Source: Anthopleura xanthogrammica
Lineage: Eukaryota; Cnidaria; Anthozoa; Actiniaria; Actiniidae
Length of the DNA: 64,000 nucleotides
Reading direction: 5' to 3'
Assembly: GCA_964019055.1 (NCBI GenBank)
Contig: OZ025212.1
Coordinates: forward strand, 1,378,157-1,442,156
Positions 38,873-53,900 of the stretch are shown piece after piece; within the stretch, counting starts at the first letter, position 1, and the number at the start of each line of letters is the position of its first letter. The translations under genes and the position numbers were made by a program. Below the pieces are notes generated by a model. The model saw only the letters and a program-made list of their open reading frames with translations, was not told the DNA's origin and did not search any database.

Positions 38873-41800
38873 GTAACATTATAACAATTAATGAAATTAA
38901 TCCTTTAAATATTATGATTATTGATTCCTAAACTATTATGAAAAAATCCTTTTGCTTATATCTGATAGTTTTAAAAGTTTTAAAATTCTAGAGGATTCGA
39001 ATTTCTTTCTACTGAGTTTTATTCTCTATTTTAGACACTGACTTACTCTAAGCACAGTGATATGATTTTATGAGTATAACATTTGAAATTTTCGTCCGCG
39101 GTCTTTGCATTATTTAGACGTATTTACAGTAGCTTCAAACATTGAAATATTTGCTTGAAATATTTTCGCGTAGGTTAATTCTATTCACCTGCTTGACCAC
39201 CTACCAAGTTAATACGAATATTTACATCATTCGTAGCTCTAAGTTTAAATTAAGACTTCCTGGGTGATGGCGGCTTGCAGTGAAGTATGCACTTTAGTCA
39301 AAGATTTTAAATATCATGTTTTTCTGACATATCGCCTGTTTTATAGCTTAGCCCAAATGTGTAATAAATATCTTATTTATATTCAATAACTCGTATAGTA
39401 TATTTTTGGCCTTTTTTAAAAACACATTCCACAAACAAAGAACAAGCAGCTTGATGACATACAAATATTTACATCCCTAATTAAAACACAAAAACAACAT
39501 AATAATTAAACGAATAAGTTGTTTACTGCCGGAAAAAGGTTGAAACTGAAACGGCTAAGTGGTGGAATCGTTCATAAACGTCCATATTTTATTTCACACG
39601 AAATACGAGCCCAGCATTTTTGTACACATCTTCAGTTTGTATTTCACTTTTAAAGTACTATGTACTTATTGACTGAGTGGGAGGTCCGAACGGGAAAATA
39701 TTTGGCTCGAGGTCCTGAAGTACGGAACGAGCGCAGCGAGCAGCGACCTTAACTCAGTCAATAAGCATTTTATCATATGACCACATATAAAAAATCGATT
39801 TCAAAGCGTTTTTAATAAATGCGAATCAAAATGCGTAGTTTTTACATGATTGACGGCAGCGAGTCCGAACGGCGAGTCCGAACGGGAAATTATTACACTT
39901 TTCGGAAAAGCGTACTTTTTTTGCTGACGACATTTTCCCCAAAGGTTTTTTTTAGAATCACGCGTACAGTGAAATACGGTCATATGATAATTAAAGTTTT
40001 AAAAAGTTTTGTTCGAATAGTATCTCAATATTCATGAAGAAAATAGGTAAAACAACCTTAATTCTAAACTAAAATGATGACAAGAATGTCCCTTTTATAA
40101 ATGTTTAGCTCGATGGAACTCGAATAAATCAAAAAAATTATTACACAAAAGTGTATATTGCGGACTCGACTTCATGTCTCACCGCCCCTCGGTTAACTAG
40201 ATGACGTCATTGCATTTCTAAGAAAAGATTCAGAAACTACTCAGCCAAAGCGCGGCGAGACATCAAAACTCATATAAAAATTATTTTTTTACAGTAAATT
40301 CTGCCACCAATGCCACAACCACGGTGCAGCCACCCACAACCAGTGGGGCAACCACGCAGCCACCTACAACCAGTGGGGCAACCACGCAGCCGCCTACAAC
40401 CAGTGGGGTAACCACGCAGCCACCTACAACCAGTGGGGTAACCACGCAGCTACCTACAACCAGTGGGGCAACCACGCAGCCACCTACAACCAGTGGGGCA
40501 ACCACGCAGCCACCTACAACCAGTGGGGCAACCACGCAGACACCTACAACCAGTGGGGCAACCACGCAGACACCTACAACCAGTGGGGCAATCACGCAGC
40601 CACCTACAACCAGTGGAGAAACCACGCAGACACCTACAACCAGTGGAGAAACCACGCAGCCACCTACAACCAGTGGAGAGACCACGCAGACACCTACAAC
40701 CAGTGAAGAAACCACGCAGACACCTACAACCAGTGGAGAAACCACGCAGACACCTACAACCAGTGGGGCAACAACGCAGTCACCTACCACCAGTGGGGCA
40801 ACCACGCAGCCACCTACCACCAGTGGGGCAACCACGCAGCCACCTACAACCAGTGGAGAAACCACGCAGACACCCACAACCAGTGGAGAAACCACGCAGA
40901 CACCTACAACCAGTGGACAAACCACACAGCCACCTACCACCAGTGGGGCAACCACGCAGCCACCTACAACCAGTGGAGAAACCACGCAGAAACCTACAAC
41001 CAGTGGGGCAACCACGCAGCCACCTACAACCAGTGGGGCAACCACGCAGCCACCTACAACCAGTGGGGCAACCACGCAGACACCTACAACCAGTGGGGCA
41101 ACCACGCAGACACCTACAACCAGTGGGGCAATCACGCAGCCACCTACAACCAGTGGAGAAACCACGCAGACACCTACAACCAGTGGAGAAACCACGCAGC
41201 CACCTACCACCAGTGGGGCAACCACGCAGCCACCTACAACCAGTGGAGAAACCACGCAGACACCTACAACCAGTGGAGAAACCACGCAGACACCTACAAC
41301 CAGTGGGGCAACAACGCAGTCACCTACCACCAGTGGGGCAACCACGCAGCCACCTACAACCAGTGGAGAAACCACGCAGACACCTACAACCAGTGGAGAA
41401 ACCACGCAGACACCTACAACCAGTGGAGAAACCACGCAGACACCTACAACCAGTGGGGCAACAACGCAGTCACCTACCACCAGTGGGGCAACCACGCAGC
41501 CACCTACCACCAGTGGGGCAACCACGCAGCCACCTACAACCAGTGGAGAAACCACGCAGACACCCACAACCAGTGGAGAAACCACGCAGACACCTACAAC
41601 CAGTGGACAAACCAGGCAGCCACCTACCACCAGTGGGGCAACCACGCAGCCACCTACAACCAGTGGACAAACCACACAGCCACCTACCACCAGTAGGGCA
41701 ACCACGCAGCCACCTACAACCAGTGGAGAAACCACGCAGAAACCTACAACCAGTGGGGCAACCACGCAGCCACCTACAACCAGTGGGGCAACCACGCAGC

Positions 41801-44800
41801 CACCTACAACCAGTGGGGCAACCACGCAGACACCTACAACCAGTGGGGCAACCACGCAGACACCTACAACCAGTGGGGCAATCACGCAGCCACCTACAAC
41901 CAGTGGAGAAACCACGCAGACACCTACAACCAGTGGAGAAACCACGCAGCCACCTACCACCAGTGGGGCAACCACGCAGCCACCTACAACCAGTGGGGCA
42001 ACCACGCAGACACCTACAACCAGTGGAGAAACCACGCAGACACCTACAACCAGTGGGGCAACAACGCAGTCACCTACCACCAGTGGGGCAACCACGCAGC
42101 CACCTACAACCAGTGGAGAAACCACGCAGACACCTACAACCAGTGGAGAAACCACGCAGACACCTACAACCAGTGGAGAAACCACGCAGACACCTACAAC
42201 CAGTGGGGCAACAACGCAGTCACCTACCACCAGTGGGGCAACCACGCAGCCACCTACCACCAGTGGGGCAACCACGCAGCCACCTACAACCAGTGGAGAA
42301 ACCACGCAGACACCCACAACCAGTGGAGAAACCACGCAGACACCTACAACCAGTGGACAAACCACGCAGCCACCTACCACCAGTGGGGCAACCACGCAGC
42401 CACCTACAACCAGTGGAGAAACCACGCAGAAACCTACAACCAGTGGGGCAACCACGCAGCCACCTACAACCAGTGGGGCAACCACGCAGCCACCTACAAC
42501 CAGTGGGGCAACCACGCAGCCACCTACAACCAGTGGGGTAACCACGCAGCTACCTACAACCAGTGGGGCAACCACGCAGCCACCTACAACCAGTGGGGCA
42601 ACCACGCAGCCACCTACAACCAGTGGGGCAACCACGCAGACACCTACAACCAGTGGGGCAACCACGCAGCCACCTACAACCAGTGGGGCAACCACGCAGA
42701 CACCTACAACCAGTGGGGCAATCACGCAGCCACCTACAACCAGTGGAGAAACCACGCAGACACCTACAACCAGTGGAGAAACCACGCAGCCACCTACAAC
42801 CAGTGGAGAAACCACGCAGACACCTACAACCAGTGGAGAAACCACGCAGACACCTACAACCAGTGGAGAAACCACGCAGACACCTACAACCAGTGGGGCA
42901 ACAACGCAGTCACCTACCACCAGTGGGGCAACCACGCAGCCACCTACCACCAGTGGGGCAACCACGCAGCCACCTACAACCAGTGGAGAAACCACGCAGA
43001 CACCCACAACCAGTGGAGAAACCACGCAGACACCTACAACCAGTGGACAAACCACGCAGCCACCTACCACCAGTGGGGCAACCACGCAGCCACCTACAAC
43101 CAGTGGAGAAACCACGCAGAAACCTACAACCAGTGGGGCAACCACGCAGCCACCTACCACCAGTGGGGCAACCACGCAGCCACCTACAACCAGTGGAGAA
43201 ACCACGCAGAAACCTACAACCAGTGGGGCAACCACGCAGCCACCTACAACCAGTGGGGCAACCACGCAGCCACCTACAACCAGTGGGGCAACCACGCAGA
43301 CACCTACAACATTTGGAGAAACCACGCAGCCACCTACAACCAGTGGGGCAACCACGCAGCCACCTACAACCAGTGGGGCAACCACGCAGCCACCTACAAC
43401 CAGTGGAGAAACCACGCTGACACCTACCACCAGTGGAGAAACCACGCAGACACCTACCACCAGTGGAGAAACCACGCAGACACCTACCACCAGTGGGGCA
43501 ACCATGCAGACACCTACCACCAGTGGAGAAACCACGCAGACACCCACAACCAGTGGAGAAACCACGCAGACACCTACCACCAGTGGAGAAACCACGCAGA
43601 CACCTACCACCAGTGGGGCAACCACGCAGACACCTACCACCAGTGGAGAAACCACGCAGCCACCTACAACTAGTGGAGAAACCATGCAGACACCTACTAC
43701 CAATGGGGCAACAACGCAACGACCCACAACTACTACGACCACGGTGCAACCCACAATCTTTCCCAGTAAGTTTGGTATTGCTTATTTATATATGAAATAG
43801 TGCAAGTGCGAATATAAAGTTGCATAGTACCTGACAGCATGACTTGAGTCATTGAAAGTTTATGACCTTATGTTTTAATAGCACCAACAGTGGATCCAGT
43901 CATGTATCCCTATGGTGTACGAGCATTAGATACAAAGTATAACTGGAACCGATGGTACTGGTGGACCTGCCCACGAGTTGACCTTGATTTTCGTGGAGTT
44001 CCTTTTTTTGGAAGAAAACATTATCATATTCACGTAAGTGTAAAACGTATACGTTGTATCAGTGCCTCACTTTGTACTCATTTATTTTCCTATTAACACT
44101 AAAAAGCCTCTGCCCCACAAAATTGCATCGAACCATGAAAGAACCCCTGTGATGATCTAAGACAGGGCACCGCTAACTCACAGATAGAATTGGAATTGAG
44201 AATTGTTTGGTGTTGTGGGGAGAGGAAAATCGGAGAACCCGAAGAAAAAACCTCGTATCAAGGTAAAGATCTAACAAACTCTACCACATGTGATACGAGT
44301 CGATTCAAGAATCGAAACCCAGAGGTTAGATCGAGGCAAGTGCACTACTGCTAAACAAACATTGATTCGGTTCTCAGTTTAATATATTTTCTTTCTCGAT
44401 ATCAGGTCTGCCCAAATGGTTTGATGTCTTTCGATTCATCCTGGTACCGATGGTGGCCGTACAGTTTTGGTCAATACTACTGGTTCGATAGATACGCTAT
44501 GCTTGCACCTTACTGGTCTTTAGTTGATGTTTATGACTCCTTTGCTAACGACATATCTCAGATGTACTACCATACATACCGAGAATATGATGGAAATCCT
44601 GCAACAGAGGTAATACTGGATAGGGCAACAGAGGATGTGAACAGGCACATCAGGAATAACCCGCTGCCAACAGAATTTACTAAAGCCACATATGTGTTGG
44701 TGGTGACGTGGGTTAGGTTACGTCACTGGTATTCGGGGTGGAGGAAGGTTATGCAAAACAAGGTGAGATTACATGTAAACAGTTAAATAAATGGATGTTG

Positions 44801-44863
44801 GATGAATGAGTTAATCAGTCAGTGAGACATTGTAGATGAGGGAGGGAGAGAGAGAGAGAGAGG

Positions 44864-44930
<67 letters not shown>

Positions 44931-47900
44931 AGAGAGTGAGTGAGTGAGAAGAAGCAGGATATAAAAGTATTATAATCAAACTCGAATAGCAATTGCAAAG
45001 GGTCTATTGTCTCAGTAATGACAACCCGTATAAGGAAAAATTCAAATCTCACATAAACCACTATAAGACCGTTGATAGGTATAGACCAGACTTACAAGAG
45101 TTGGAAGTACGGCACATCAATGATTTCACTTGGCTGCCAAGCCAGTCAAAAGTATTACTACACTGGGTCTTATAGCATACACACATATATAGGGCTGTTG
45201 CATGTGACGTCATTCGTATGGAAAAACAACTTCCGGGCCCAAAACGAAAACCAGTTTTATAAATATTTTTCTTACTTTTTCTTCATGACAGGATTTGTTG
45301 TCCAAAGTTCTAAATGTTTCAGGTGGAGGTTAATTCATTGAAAACATTTTCGCTTTATTTTAGCGGTTTTTGTTAGCAATTGGACCCGGAAATACGTCAC
45401 AATTGAACAGCTCTATAGCTGTGGTTCACACTGGTGTCGTAATCGTAATCGTTAGCAACTCAACATTCACAGACTCTGTACCACATTTATCACTTAGTTG
45501 TGAAAAAAGACAAGCACTGTTAATGAGCAGTACGTTAATGAGCCTGCGTATGTTGGTTACGATTACGATTAGGTGAACACTTGTGTCCATAACCCAAACT
45601 GGTCTTCATCGAGAAAGGACTCGATTCTAGGGTTGGTTAGGTTTAGGGTTAGATTCCAGTCCTCTCTCGGAAAGGGCATTTTGGGCTATGGAATCAAGTA
45701 TCTACCTTACAATTACGACGCCAGTGTGTATAACTCACATCGGATCTAAGACATGCATTTAACAGTAATGAGATGTAAAGTTGATAGATACCTTTGGTCG
45801 GATCCACAGTTCAATACATTCCAAGCAGTGCTCATAACAGATGGTGTGTACTCGTTCGTGTTGTACAACTATCCTCAAAACGGCATCCAGTGGTCCGCTC
45901 CTGATGAAACGTAAGGAAATATTATAAGAATAAGAGAAACCATGTTTGTTATGTTTGTGTGGTAAATGGACAACAAAGCCAAGAAACTTGTGGCGCACCA
46001 CTACGTTGAAATTTGGCAAGCAAAAACCTTGTCCGTTACTGTGGCCACTTCACGCGCGTTTTACGAAGTAAAAGCCATCTGTACTCATTGTAAGTTGCCT
46101 TTTAGGTGGAAATGCACTTTTTTGTGTGTCACATTTCGTGTCACTAAGTTGAAATTTGGCAAGCCAAAACCTTGTCCGTTACTTTGACCACTTCGCGCGC
46201 GTTTTACGAAGTAAAAGCCATCTGTACTCATTGTAAGTTGCGAGAATTTCTTAACCTAAAGAAATGACTAGCGATGGTTAACTGACATGTTTTTTCTTTA
46301 GTCAATATTACTATCGATACTGGTATGACCGTGCGCTTCCAGTGGTTGGGATCAACGCGGGAGACATCAGAAGAAACTATTACAATCATCCACGGTAAGA
46401 TTATTCGAGAATGGGTTAAAAATGACAACATCCATGGGAGTGAAGGAGACTAAACTACTTGGCATAGAGGAGTTGCAAAGTAGACGAAATAGGATGAATT
46501 ACTAAAGCGATGCATGCTCAAGATGGTCCATGATTCTAACGTCGCCCATGCAGGGACGGCGGAGCTGGGGGAATCCATTTTTTACATTTTGTATACTAGT
46601 CTTTTAAATTTTCTAATCTTAGCACCCCACCCCACCCCCCCCCCCCCCCACACACACACACACACACACACTTTTCCCCTCTAACTTACACACTAGCCCC
46701 CTCTTCCCTTTAAAATGTGCTCCGCCGTCCCTGCTATGGAAGGGAATTTTTCTGTTTCTGAGTGTTTATAAGTGGTTTTCATAGTATTTTAGTTTAGTAT
46801 TGCATGTAAAACTGCGATATACGAATTCACTCTAATATATACCATCAATTTTGATTCTATCTAGCTCTGGCAGGGTCCCCATCGTAGACATTGATCAAAT
46901 AGAAGGGTTGAATGCCATCAAATCATTTGGCGATTTCAACTTTCGACAAACCTTAAATGGGGTTCGTGGCAGACTCTTTATCCGTCTAGAAGACTCTCCA
47001 GGAGGATTGAATGCCATGGTAAAGTGCGCCAAGTGGTATGCAAAAGATATTTGGCAGCTGAGGTCTCCAGGGTTGCAGTTTTATCTCAACGCATTGGAAC
47101 CCTGTCCCTGTACGTACTGGCAGGCTTGGAGAGACAGGAGATTCAGGTTTGATTCAGGACGATGGCCAGTCTACTGCTTCGTTTCACGGTTCCCTTCTGC
47201 GTACGGATGGGGACAGAAGTGCTGTTACGAGTTCATTAGGACAAGAGGATGGTGGTGGGGCTGGTGGTGGTGGTTTCCTCTGTTGACACGTGGATTTCCT
47301 AATGGAGGCAATCCTCAAAGGTTAGTAAGCAGTTAGAGAATCAAGGGTGCAGTAGTGGTATAGTGCAAATCGCCTCTCACCTCTGAGATCTCGGGTATGG
47401 TTCCTGGACTCGGTATCACTTGCGCGTTAAATTTGTTTGATTCCAGGTTTTTTTTCCAGGTTCTCTGCATGGTTTTCCTCCCTCTGTAAATTCAATGCGA
47501 ACTTTGAGTTAACCGTGAACTGACTGCATGAGATAATCCTAGGGGTTGTTTCTGGATTTGATAAAGTTCGAAGGATTTTTTTAAGCAAATAAAGTTGTAG
47601 AAAATTTGTATTTTAAGAAACTAAAAATTCCCCTGATCTTATCTTTTAGGTATCACCAACGGTGGAATCGATATAATTGGGTGCAGAATGACTACAGAGC
47701 GTACCAACACTGTTGCGTCTACAGCAACCTTTGTTGGATGTATCAAGAAAGACGTCCATCTGACACATGTGCACGTTACATCCCACCAAGATGGAGTAAG
47801 TTAACATAACTAGATTGATATAATATGATATCTAGCAAATAAATCGAACCCGAACCCTGGGCTGACAATAAATACGTAGCCTCTAGTGAACCCAAATGAA

Positions 47901-50900
47901 TTCATATTGAAAGTTTAACAAAGATTGAAAGCAAGTTGACTCGACCCGAAAATACCTGGCGATTAACTTGTCCAGGGGTGTGTCCAGGGGTGTGTCCAGG
48001 GGTGTATCCAGGGGGTCCTGGTGTGCCTGTGGCCTTCCTCACATTGGCAGTTAATTTCATAACGTACATTTGTTTTTGGGGTGAGGGGAGGGTGGTATAA
48101 TTTGGTGATTTCAGAATACTCTAGTAATGAACGCAAAGCGTTTACGTTACCTCTCCATAGTAAATAAATACGAATTTTATAATCTTTTAACTTACAGCAT
48201 GGTTTTGGGGTGATCCCCACTTCGTCACACTGGACAGCAAAAACTACACGTTTAACGGTCTTGGAGAGTACGTCATGCTGGATGCCAAAGATGGTTACTT
48301 TCAGCTGCAAGCTCGAACAAGGCTTGCTAAGGGAAATGGCACTGCTACTGTGTTCAGCGGAGCTGTAGCCAAAGAGAATAATTCCGTTGCAGTTCAAGTT
48401 ACCTTGCCATATGATAATGGTAAATTGGATTAAAAATTTAAATTTTTAAGGCGCAATTACTCGGAGTAATTTTGTTTGCAACTTGTTTTGCAACTGCGTT
48501 GTGACACAAGTTGCATGGAGCATTGTGTAGCGTGTAATCTACAGTGCAATTCGACTGAAAAATGTTGCGAGACAAGTTGCAGCAATCGTTGTGAAAAGTA
48601 GAATTTGTTTCTACTTTTGGCTGCGATTGCGTCTCCGTTGCACCATGTAAACCTTCTTGCAACTTGTGTAGCAACATTGCGAGATACGTTGCAAAGGAAA
48701 TTGCTCCCTGTAATTTCCGTGCCTTTATGCTCCCGGCCCGTCAACCCCTCAGAGATTTTGATCTCAAGAATATATCATCCATGCATATATCACCGCACTC
48801 CCCTTTAAGTATCGCTTTTGATTGATCAAATTCGGATGCGCGCGCGAACTGAAAAGCACTGCTCTTTAAGAATTGATCTATTTTTCCCCACTTTTTGCTC
48901 ACCAAAGCGAATTAACTTATGTCAACATTTTCACACTTATTCAAAGAAACAATGGAAGTTCTCGTAGATGGAAACCCTTTTGACTTCAAAAGCCTGACAA
49001 ATGAATCTATTGATCTCAATAACGGTTCTGTCACGGTATCCAAGCCTGAGAAACAATGCTTCGAGATGAGCTTTCCGTCAGGAATGTCAGTAACAATATG
49101 CGAAAAACAGAACATCCTTTCCATCGTCACGGCTGCTCCAAACTCATTCAAGAACAAGACGAAAGGTCTTCTTGGAACATGGAATGGAAATCCCCATGAT
49201 GACTTTACTTTACCTAATGGAACAGTACTCCCTCACAATATGTCCAGCAAAGATATTCACTATAACTTTGGATTATTGTGTAAGTTTTCTAAAAAATAAA
49301 TTCAAAAAGCTTTATGGGATTGCGGAGAAGAAAAATCCTATTTCCATTCTCCAGATAGAAAGCTATCTTTTGGTCCGCTTTTTGTACAAAATTGAACCAA
49401 AAAATTGTCTGTTTTAGGGCAAGTGAACTCTAATACCTCATTATTCAAGTACAAGCCAGGCGAAAGTTTCTCAACATTCGTCAACACATCGTTCATACCG
49501 ATGTTCATTGAAGACATCAAGTGGGGGAACGAATCTCTCAAACAGCAGGCAGTAGCAGCTTGTAATGGTGACATTAGCTGTCTGTTTGATGCAGCTTCGA
49601 CTGGAGACCTTTCTGTTGGTCTGAGTACACGACAAATAGGATCACAGTTGGTGAATGACTCTAACAAAATGAGTAAGGAAGAAACTCAGTAATATTCAAT
49701 AGTTTATGTGAATTTGGCGGGAAAGTTTTGCGCCAAAACGCGGGCGCTCATCTTCAGCCTCGACCTGGAACCATCGCTTTGTGGTTTCAAGCAAATTATC
49801 GGGAGAAGAATATTTTTATGAAGAGAGTTAAAATCCAAAATTGGAAAAATACTTTTATGGAGGTTTACATTACTGGTGATTGTTTCTTCAGGTAATGAGG
49901 CACCCAAGTTCTCAAACAGCTCTTCAGTGATCTACTTAAATATCAACACAACAGTCACCGTTCTGATCAATGCTACTGATGATGATGGAGATGACATCAC
50001 ATTCAATGTCAGCGGTCTTCCTGATAGCACTAGCCAGACAACCACTCCAACATATGTGTCTCTGACTTGGAAAGTCACCATGGAAAAAGTAGGTCGTAAA
50101 AAAATATCCGATATGAAATATTTGTGACTGAATAATTTGATTATTTGAGATCGAAGTTTCAGGTGTCAAAATTGGATGCAGATAATGTTTCGAAAATTCT
50201 AGTTTCCTGTTGTCTTGAAGAATTATCCGTAAAATAATAAAATAAAGTTCTTCTTTGTTCTTCTTTGTTCTTCTCCTCCTTTTCCTTTACTTCTTGTGTA
50301 CTATTTTCTTCCATGTTTTCTTTCTTATTTTTCGTCATTTCCTTCCCTTCCCTTCCCTTTGATTTTCTTTCCTTTCTTTCTGCTATGCACAATACTTCGG
50401 CAGAATAGTCAGCTGCTGCAAATTCCCCTCCATGATTTACTAATACACACACCTTGCATTTCAGTTTGAGCTTGTAGTGATAGCAACAGACAGCAAGGGC
50501 GCTTCTACAGTCTTTAAACCCACTGTGTACATCTGCGCATGCCACAACAATGGAACATGTGAGAAACCAGACAAACAAGCCAATCAGACGCTTGCAGATC
50601 CAGGAAAAACAAGGTTCTTTATTATGTCTTGTCAATGCGTGGATGGATATACTGGACAGTACTGTGAATCCGATATTGATGCGTGTGAAGCTAACTCAAA
50701 TCCTTGCTATCCTGGAGTTAATTGTATAGATTTGCCACCACCAGCTAATGTGACCAGTGGATACAAGTGTGGTCCTTGCCCTAGTGGATATACTGGAAAT
50801 GGTGCGAACTGCACAGGTAGGGCAAACATGACAGATACTTGGGGAAAATATGCAAACATTTAATGCTATTTGAATTCCCTTTGAATGTAGATGTCGATGA

Positions 50901-53900
50901 GTGCGCAGGAGTTAACGACTGTGAACAGATATGTGGTAACACTCCAGGCTCGTACGTGTGTGACTGCAAGAATGGATACAAACTTAATGTAGACAAGAAA
51001 AATTGCGACGGTAAGAAGTATATTGTGAACCTTATAAACCGTGTCATAAGTCTAGCATTACTATCACTGATCATATACTGACAATATCAACTATTTAAAA
51101 ATAAAGTTGAAGGGTTGAATGGCGATCATAGCAATCATTAACATAATTAACTCCTTCCTGACCTTCATAACCATCATGCTGCATCATAGATATTACTACC
51201 ATCATGTCCATAAAGTGACTCCCATGGCATCATTACCATCATTTACCTTCATGACCTTCATAACCATCATGCTGCATCATGGATATTACTACCATCATGT
51301 CCATAAAGTGATTCCATTGCCATCATTACCATCATTTACCTTCATGACCTTCATAACCATCATCACCATTAAGCTGCATCATGACTATCATAGTGAATCA
51401 TGACTATCATGGTGTCCCAAAAAAGCGTAATTATCATCATGTTTTGACTATACTGATTATCAAAACCACGACCACGACTATCTCATGAATAGATTATCAA
51501 AATGTCTTATGTATTTTTCCTGTAGATATCAACGAGTGTGATCCTGTTAGTGACTGTATGCACAAATGCACAAACTATCCTGGTGGCTACTTTTGTTCCT
51601 GTAACAAGTATTTCAAGGTTAATGCTGACAATCCAAAGGAATGTATACGTAAGTGAATATATATATATCAAACTCAATATTATACCTGTCTATAAATTGA
51701 GATATGACATCCTTCAAACTTTTATCTCTAACCCGCGTAACTTGAGCTTTAAATGCCCTTAAAACTGAGCACTGAAGAAGAGAGGGGTTGAAGTACGCAC
51801 TATCGGCCTCCATTGATAACATCTGAACTTCAACTGAAGTAGCTACAACGTTACGGATACAGTTAGTTTACTTTCTTCGCTCTAGTTTTTACAGCTTACA
51901 CCACTATTTACTGTCTTTTTTTAACTTCAGGAAGGCAAATATTTAATTCTTAATGCAATTTTTTTTTCTGTTTGCAGCTAAGACTCCATGTACAAGTAAC
52001 AAACTGGGCTGCACACACACGTGTTATGTTGCAGATGGAGTGGAAAAGTGCTCATGTAACCAAGGTTACGAACTAGCCGATGACGCAAAGACCTGTAAAG
52101 GTGCGATCGATTATTGAATCACTACAACCAATTTTATATAGTTTGACGGAGGGCTTTTGCGTGACGAATATAGATTAGATTTGTATAACTGTGAAACGGC
52201 ACGGCTCCACTCTAAACCCCAGAGCCCTGTCCTTCTTACTGCGCATGCTCGACGAAATTTTCTAGGCTTTCTCAGAGTCCCTGGCATTTAGTCGAGCATG
52301 CGCCGTAAGAATGAATGGGCTCTGGGGTCGAGAGTGGCACTAGTCCAGAACTGGACCCACCTTTCTCACTAACTTATTAATTTATATAACAAAAATAAAA
52401 GGAAACCAAGCGCGCGCACGAAATGCAAAGAAGAATGAGAAAAGTGGGTCCAGCTCTGGACTAGAATGGTACAAAAGAATTTTTTTTGATGGCTCGAAAC
52501 CATTTTCAAGAGAATAAAAAACGAAGACATGGCAGCCATGTTGCTGATATTAACAAAGAAGGGTATTAAAATACCACCAACATGGTAGCGTACACGTTGA
52601 TGCCACAAACAAACTACGAGTTTGCAAAAGTTTAACGTTCGAGAAAGAAGGGACGCGCCATGCGTAGTTCTAAAAAAAATTTTCTTATATTTTTAGACAT
52701 TGACGAGTGCGCCAAGAATCTCTACCGATGCCAGCAGAAGTGTCACAACACTAAAGGAAGCTACCGCTGTTCCTGTTTGAATGGATTTGAACTCGCATCT
52801 GATAATGTGACGTGTAATGGTACGTAATGTGACGTGTAATGGTACGTCACATCCTGTATATCTAAATATGGTAACCTTGCATAATCACGTGAGGGCGATA
52901 CACAGTTTTTTGTTAGTCAATCAATCAAGGCGAAGTTGTCTATATCGACTGAAAGATTTGCTTCTCCTGGGAGTCGAAAACGGTTTTTTTAAATACAATT
53001 TTTAATCTCTTTTAAATTCTAAGCTCAGGACTTCATGACGTCACATCCCAAGGGATCCATACCCCAATATGATAGACCGTTTTCACGTGACATCAGAGCG
53101 GCCATATTGGTGCACCTATAAACAATACGTTTTCAATCCTCCAGGAATTGAACTCTATTTTTATGCAAAAACTGTTCTGTTGCTTGGTTCACCAATATGA
53201 GCGCCTTGTGACGTGAGTGAAAACGATATATAGTCCTTGAGAATATTTCTTGACTAACACATTATTGTTGTACAGATATCAATGAATGCATGCGTTGGAC
53301 GTTCAACTGCAGCGACCCGTCCCAGTTATGTATGAACACAGAAGGATCATACAAATGTGAATGTGGAGCAGGACTGTACTGGATTGAAAATAAGTGTAGA
53401 GGTTAGCCTATAATATTGATCTATTAGACCTATAATCTACTGCATGTCCATCATCTATTGTTTGTCGGTTAAAATACAAAATGCTTCTACTTCGTGGAAC
53501 AAAGAAAATTTGTTGCGCACTTTCTAAGGTGCGGTAATTCGGGCAACAAGATCGTAAACATTTGTCGCATTGCAAGGTGCTGTGCAAGGTGCTGTGCGAA
53601 TACTGCTCATACTATTAACACATGCGCAACAGAAAACGTATTTGCGCCCGGAGTAGTAATATGAAAACTGTTCTTCGTGGAAACAGTGCGCAGCCAGTTA
53701 TATATACCGCACGTTTTAACGAGAAAGTGGGTTTTAAATATAGTTTAATTTTTTGTTTTCAGCTCTAAGAAAAGACGAGCCAACACCAACTCCGCCTCCT
53801 GCACCAACACCAAGAACACCAACCGAGAACGAATTAGAGAACGCAGTTATCATAAAACTGGAAAATTTTGACCTTTCAAAGGTGACATTTAGTTATCAAT

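Larger units (their letters stand above)
43882..46394 (+). other. NIDO domain exons 3-6, copy 2
   Basis: The exons match copy 1 base for base in length (152, 357, 101, 93). Differences include [11 protein letters not shown] for [11 protein letters not shown] and [18 protein letters not shown] for [18 protein letters not shown]. All NIDO core words are kept ([44 protein letters not shown]). Conservation of exon lengths while introns have diverged by insertions indicates selection on the protein. Confidence 0.85.
50465..53401 (+). other. EGF-domain exons 13-18, copy 2
   Basis: There are six exons, as in copy 1. Exon 15 is one codon shorter (a Pro is missing in [10 protein letters not shown]) and exon 16 one codon longer ([10 protein letters not shown]), both in loops between cysteines. 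Calcium motifs (DVDEC, DINEC, DIDEC) are kept. The donor of exon 17 (52820) lies in a 22-bp tandem duplication that creates a second candidate donor. Confidence 0.87.

Noticed and set aside
40281..43754. Minus-strand frame of 1157 codons and a shifted plus-strand frame of 692 codons over the copy 2 Thr-rich exon
   Set aside because: These are shadows of the same stop-free 30-bp repeat; they lack splice context and a protein family match.
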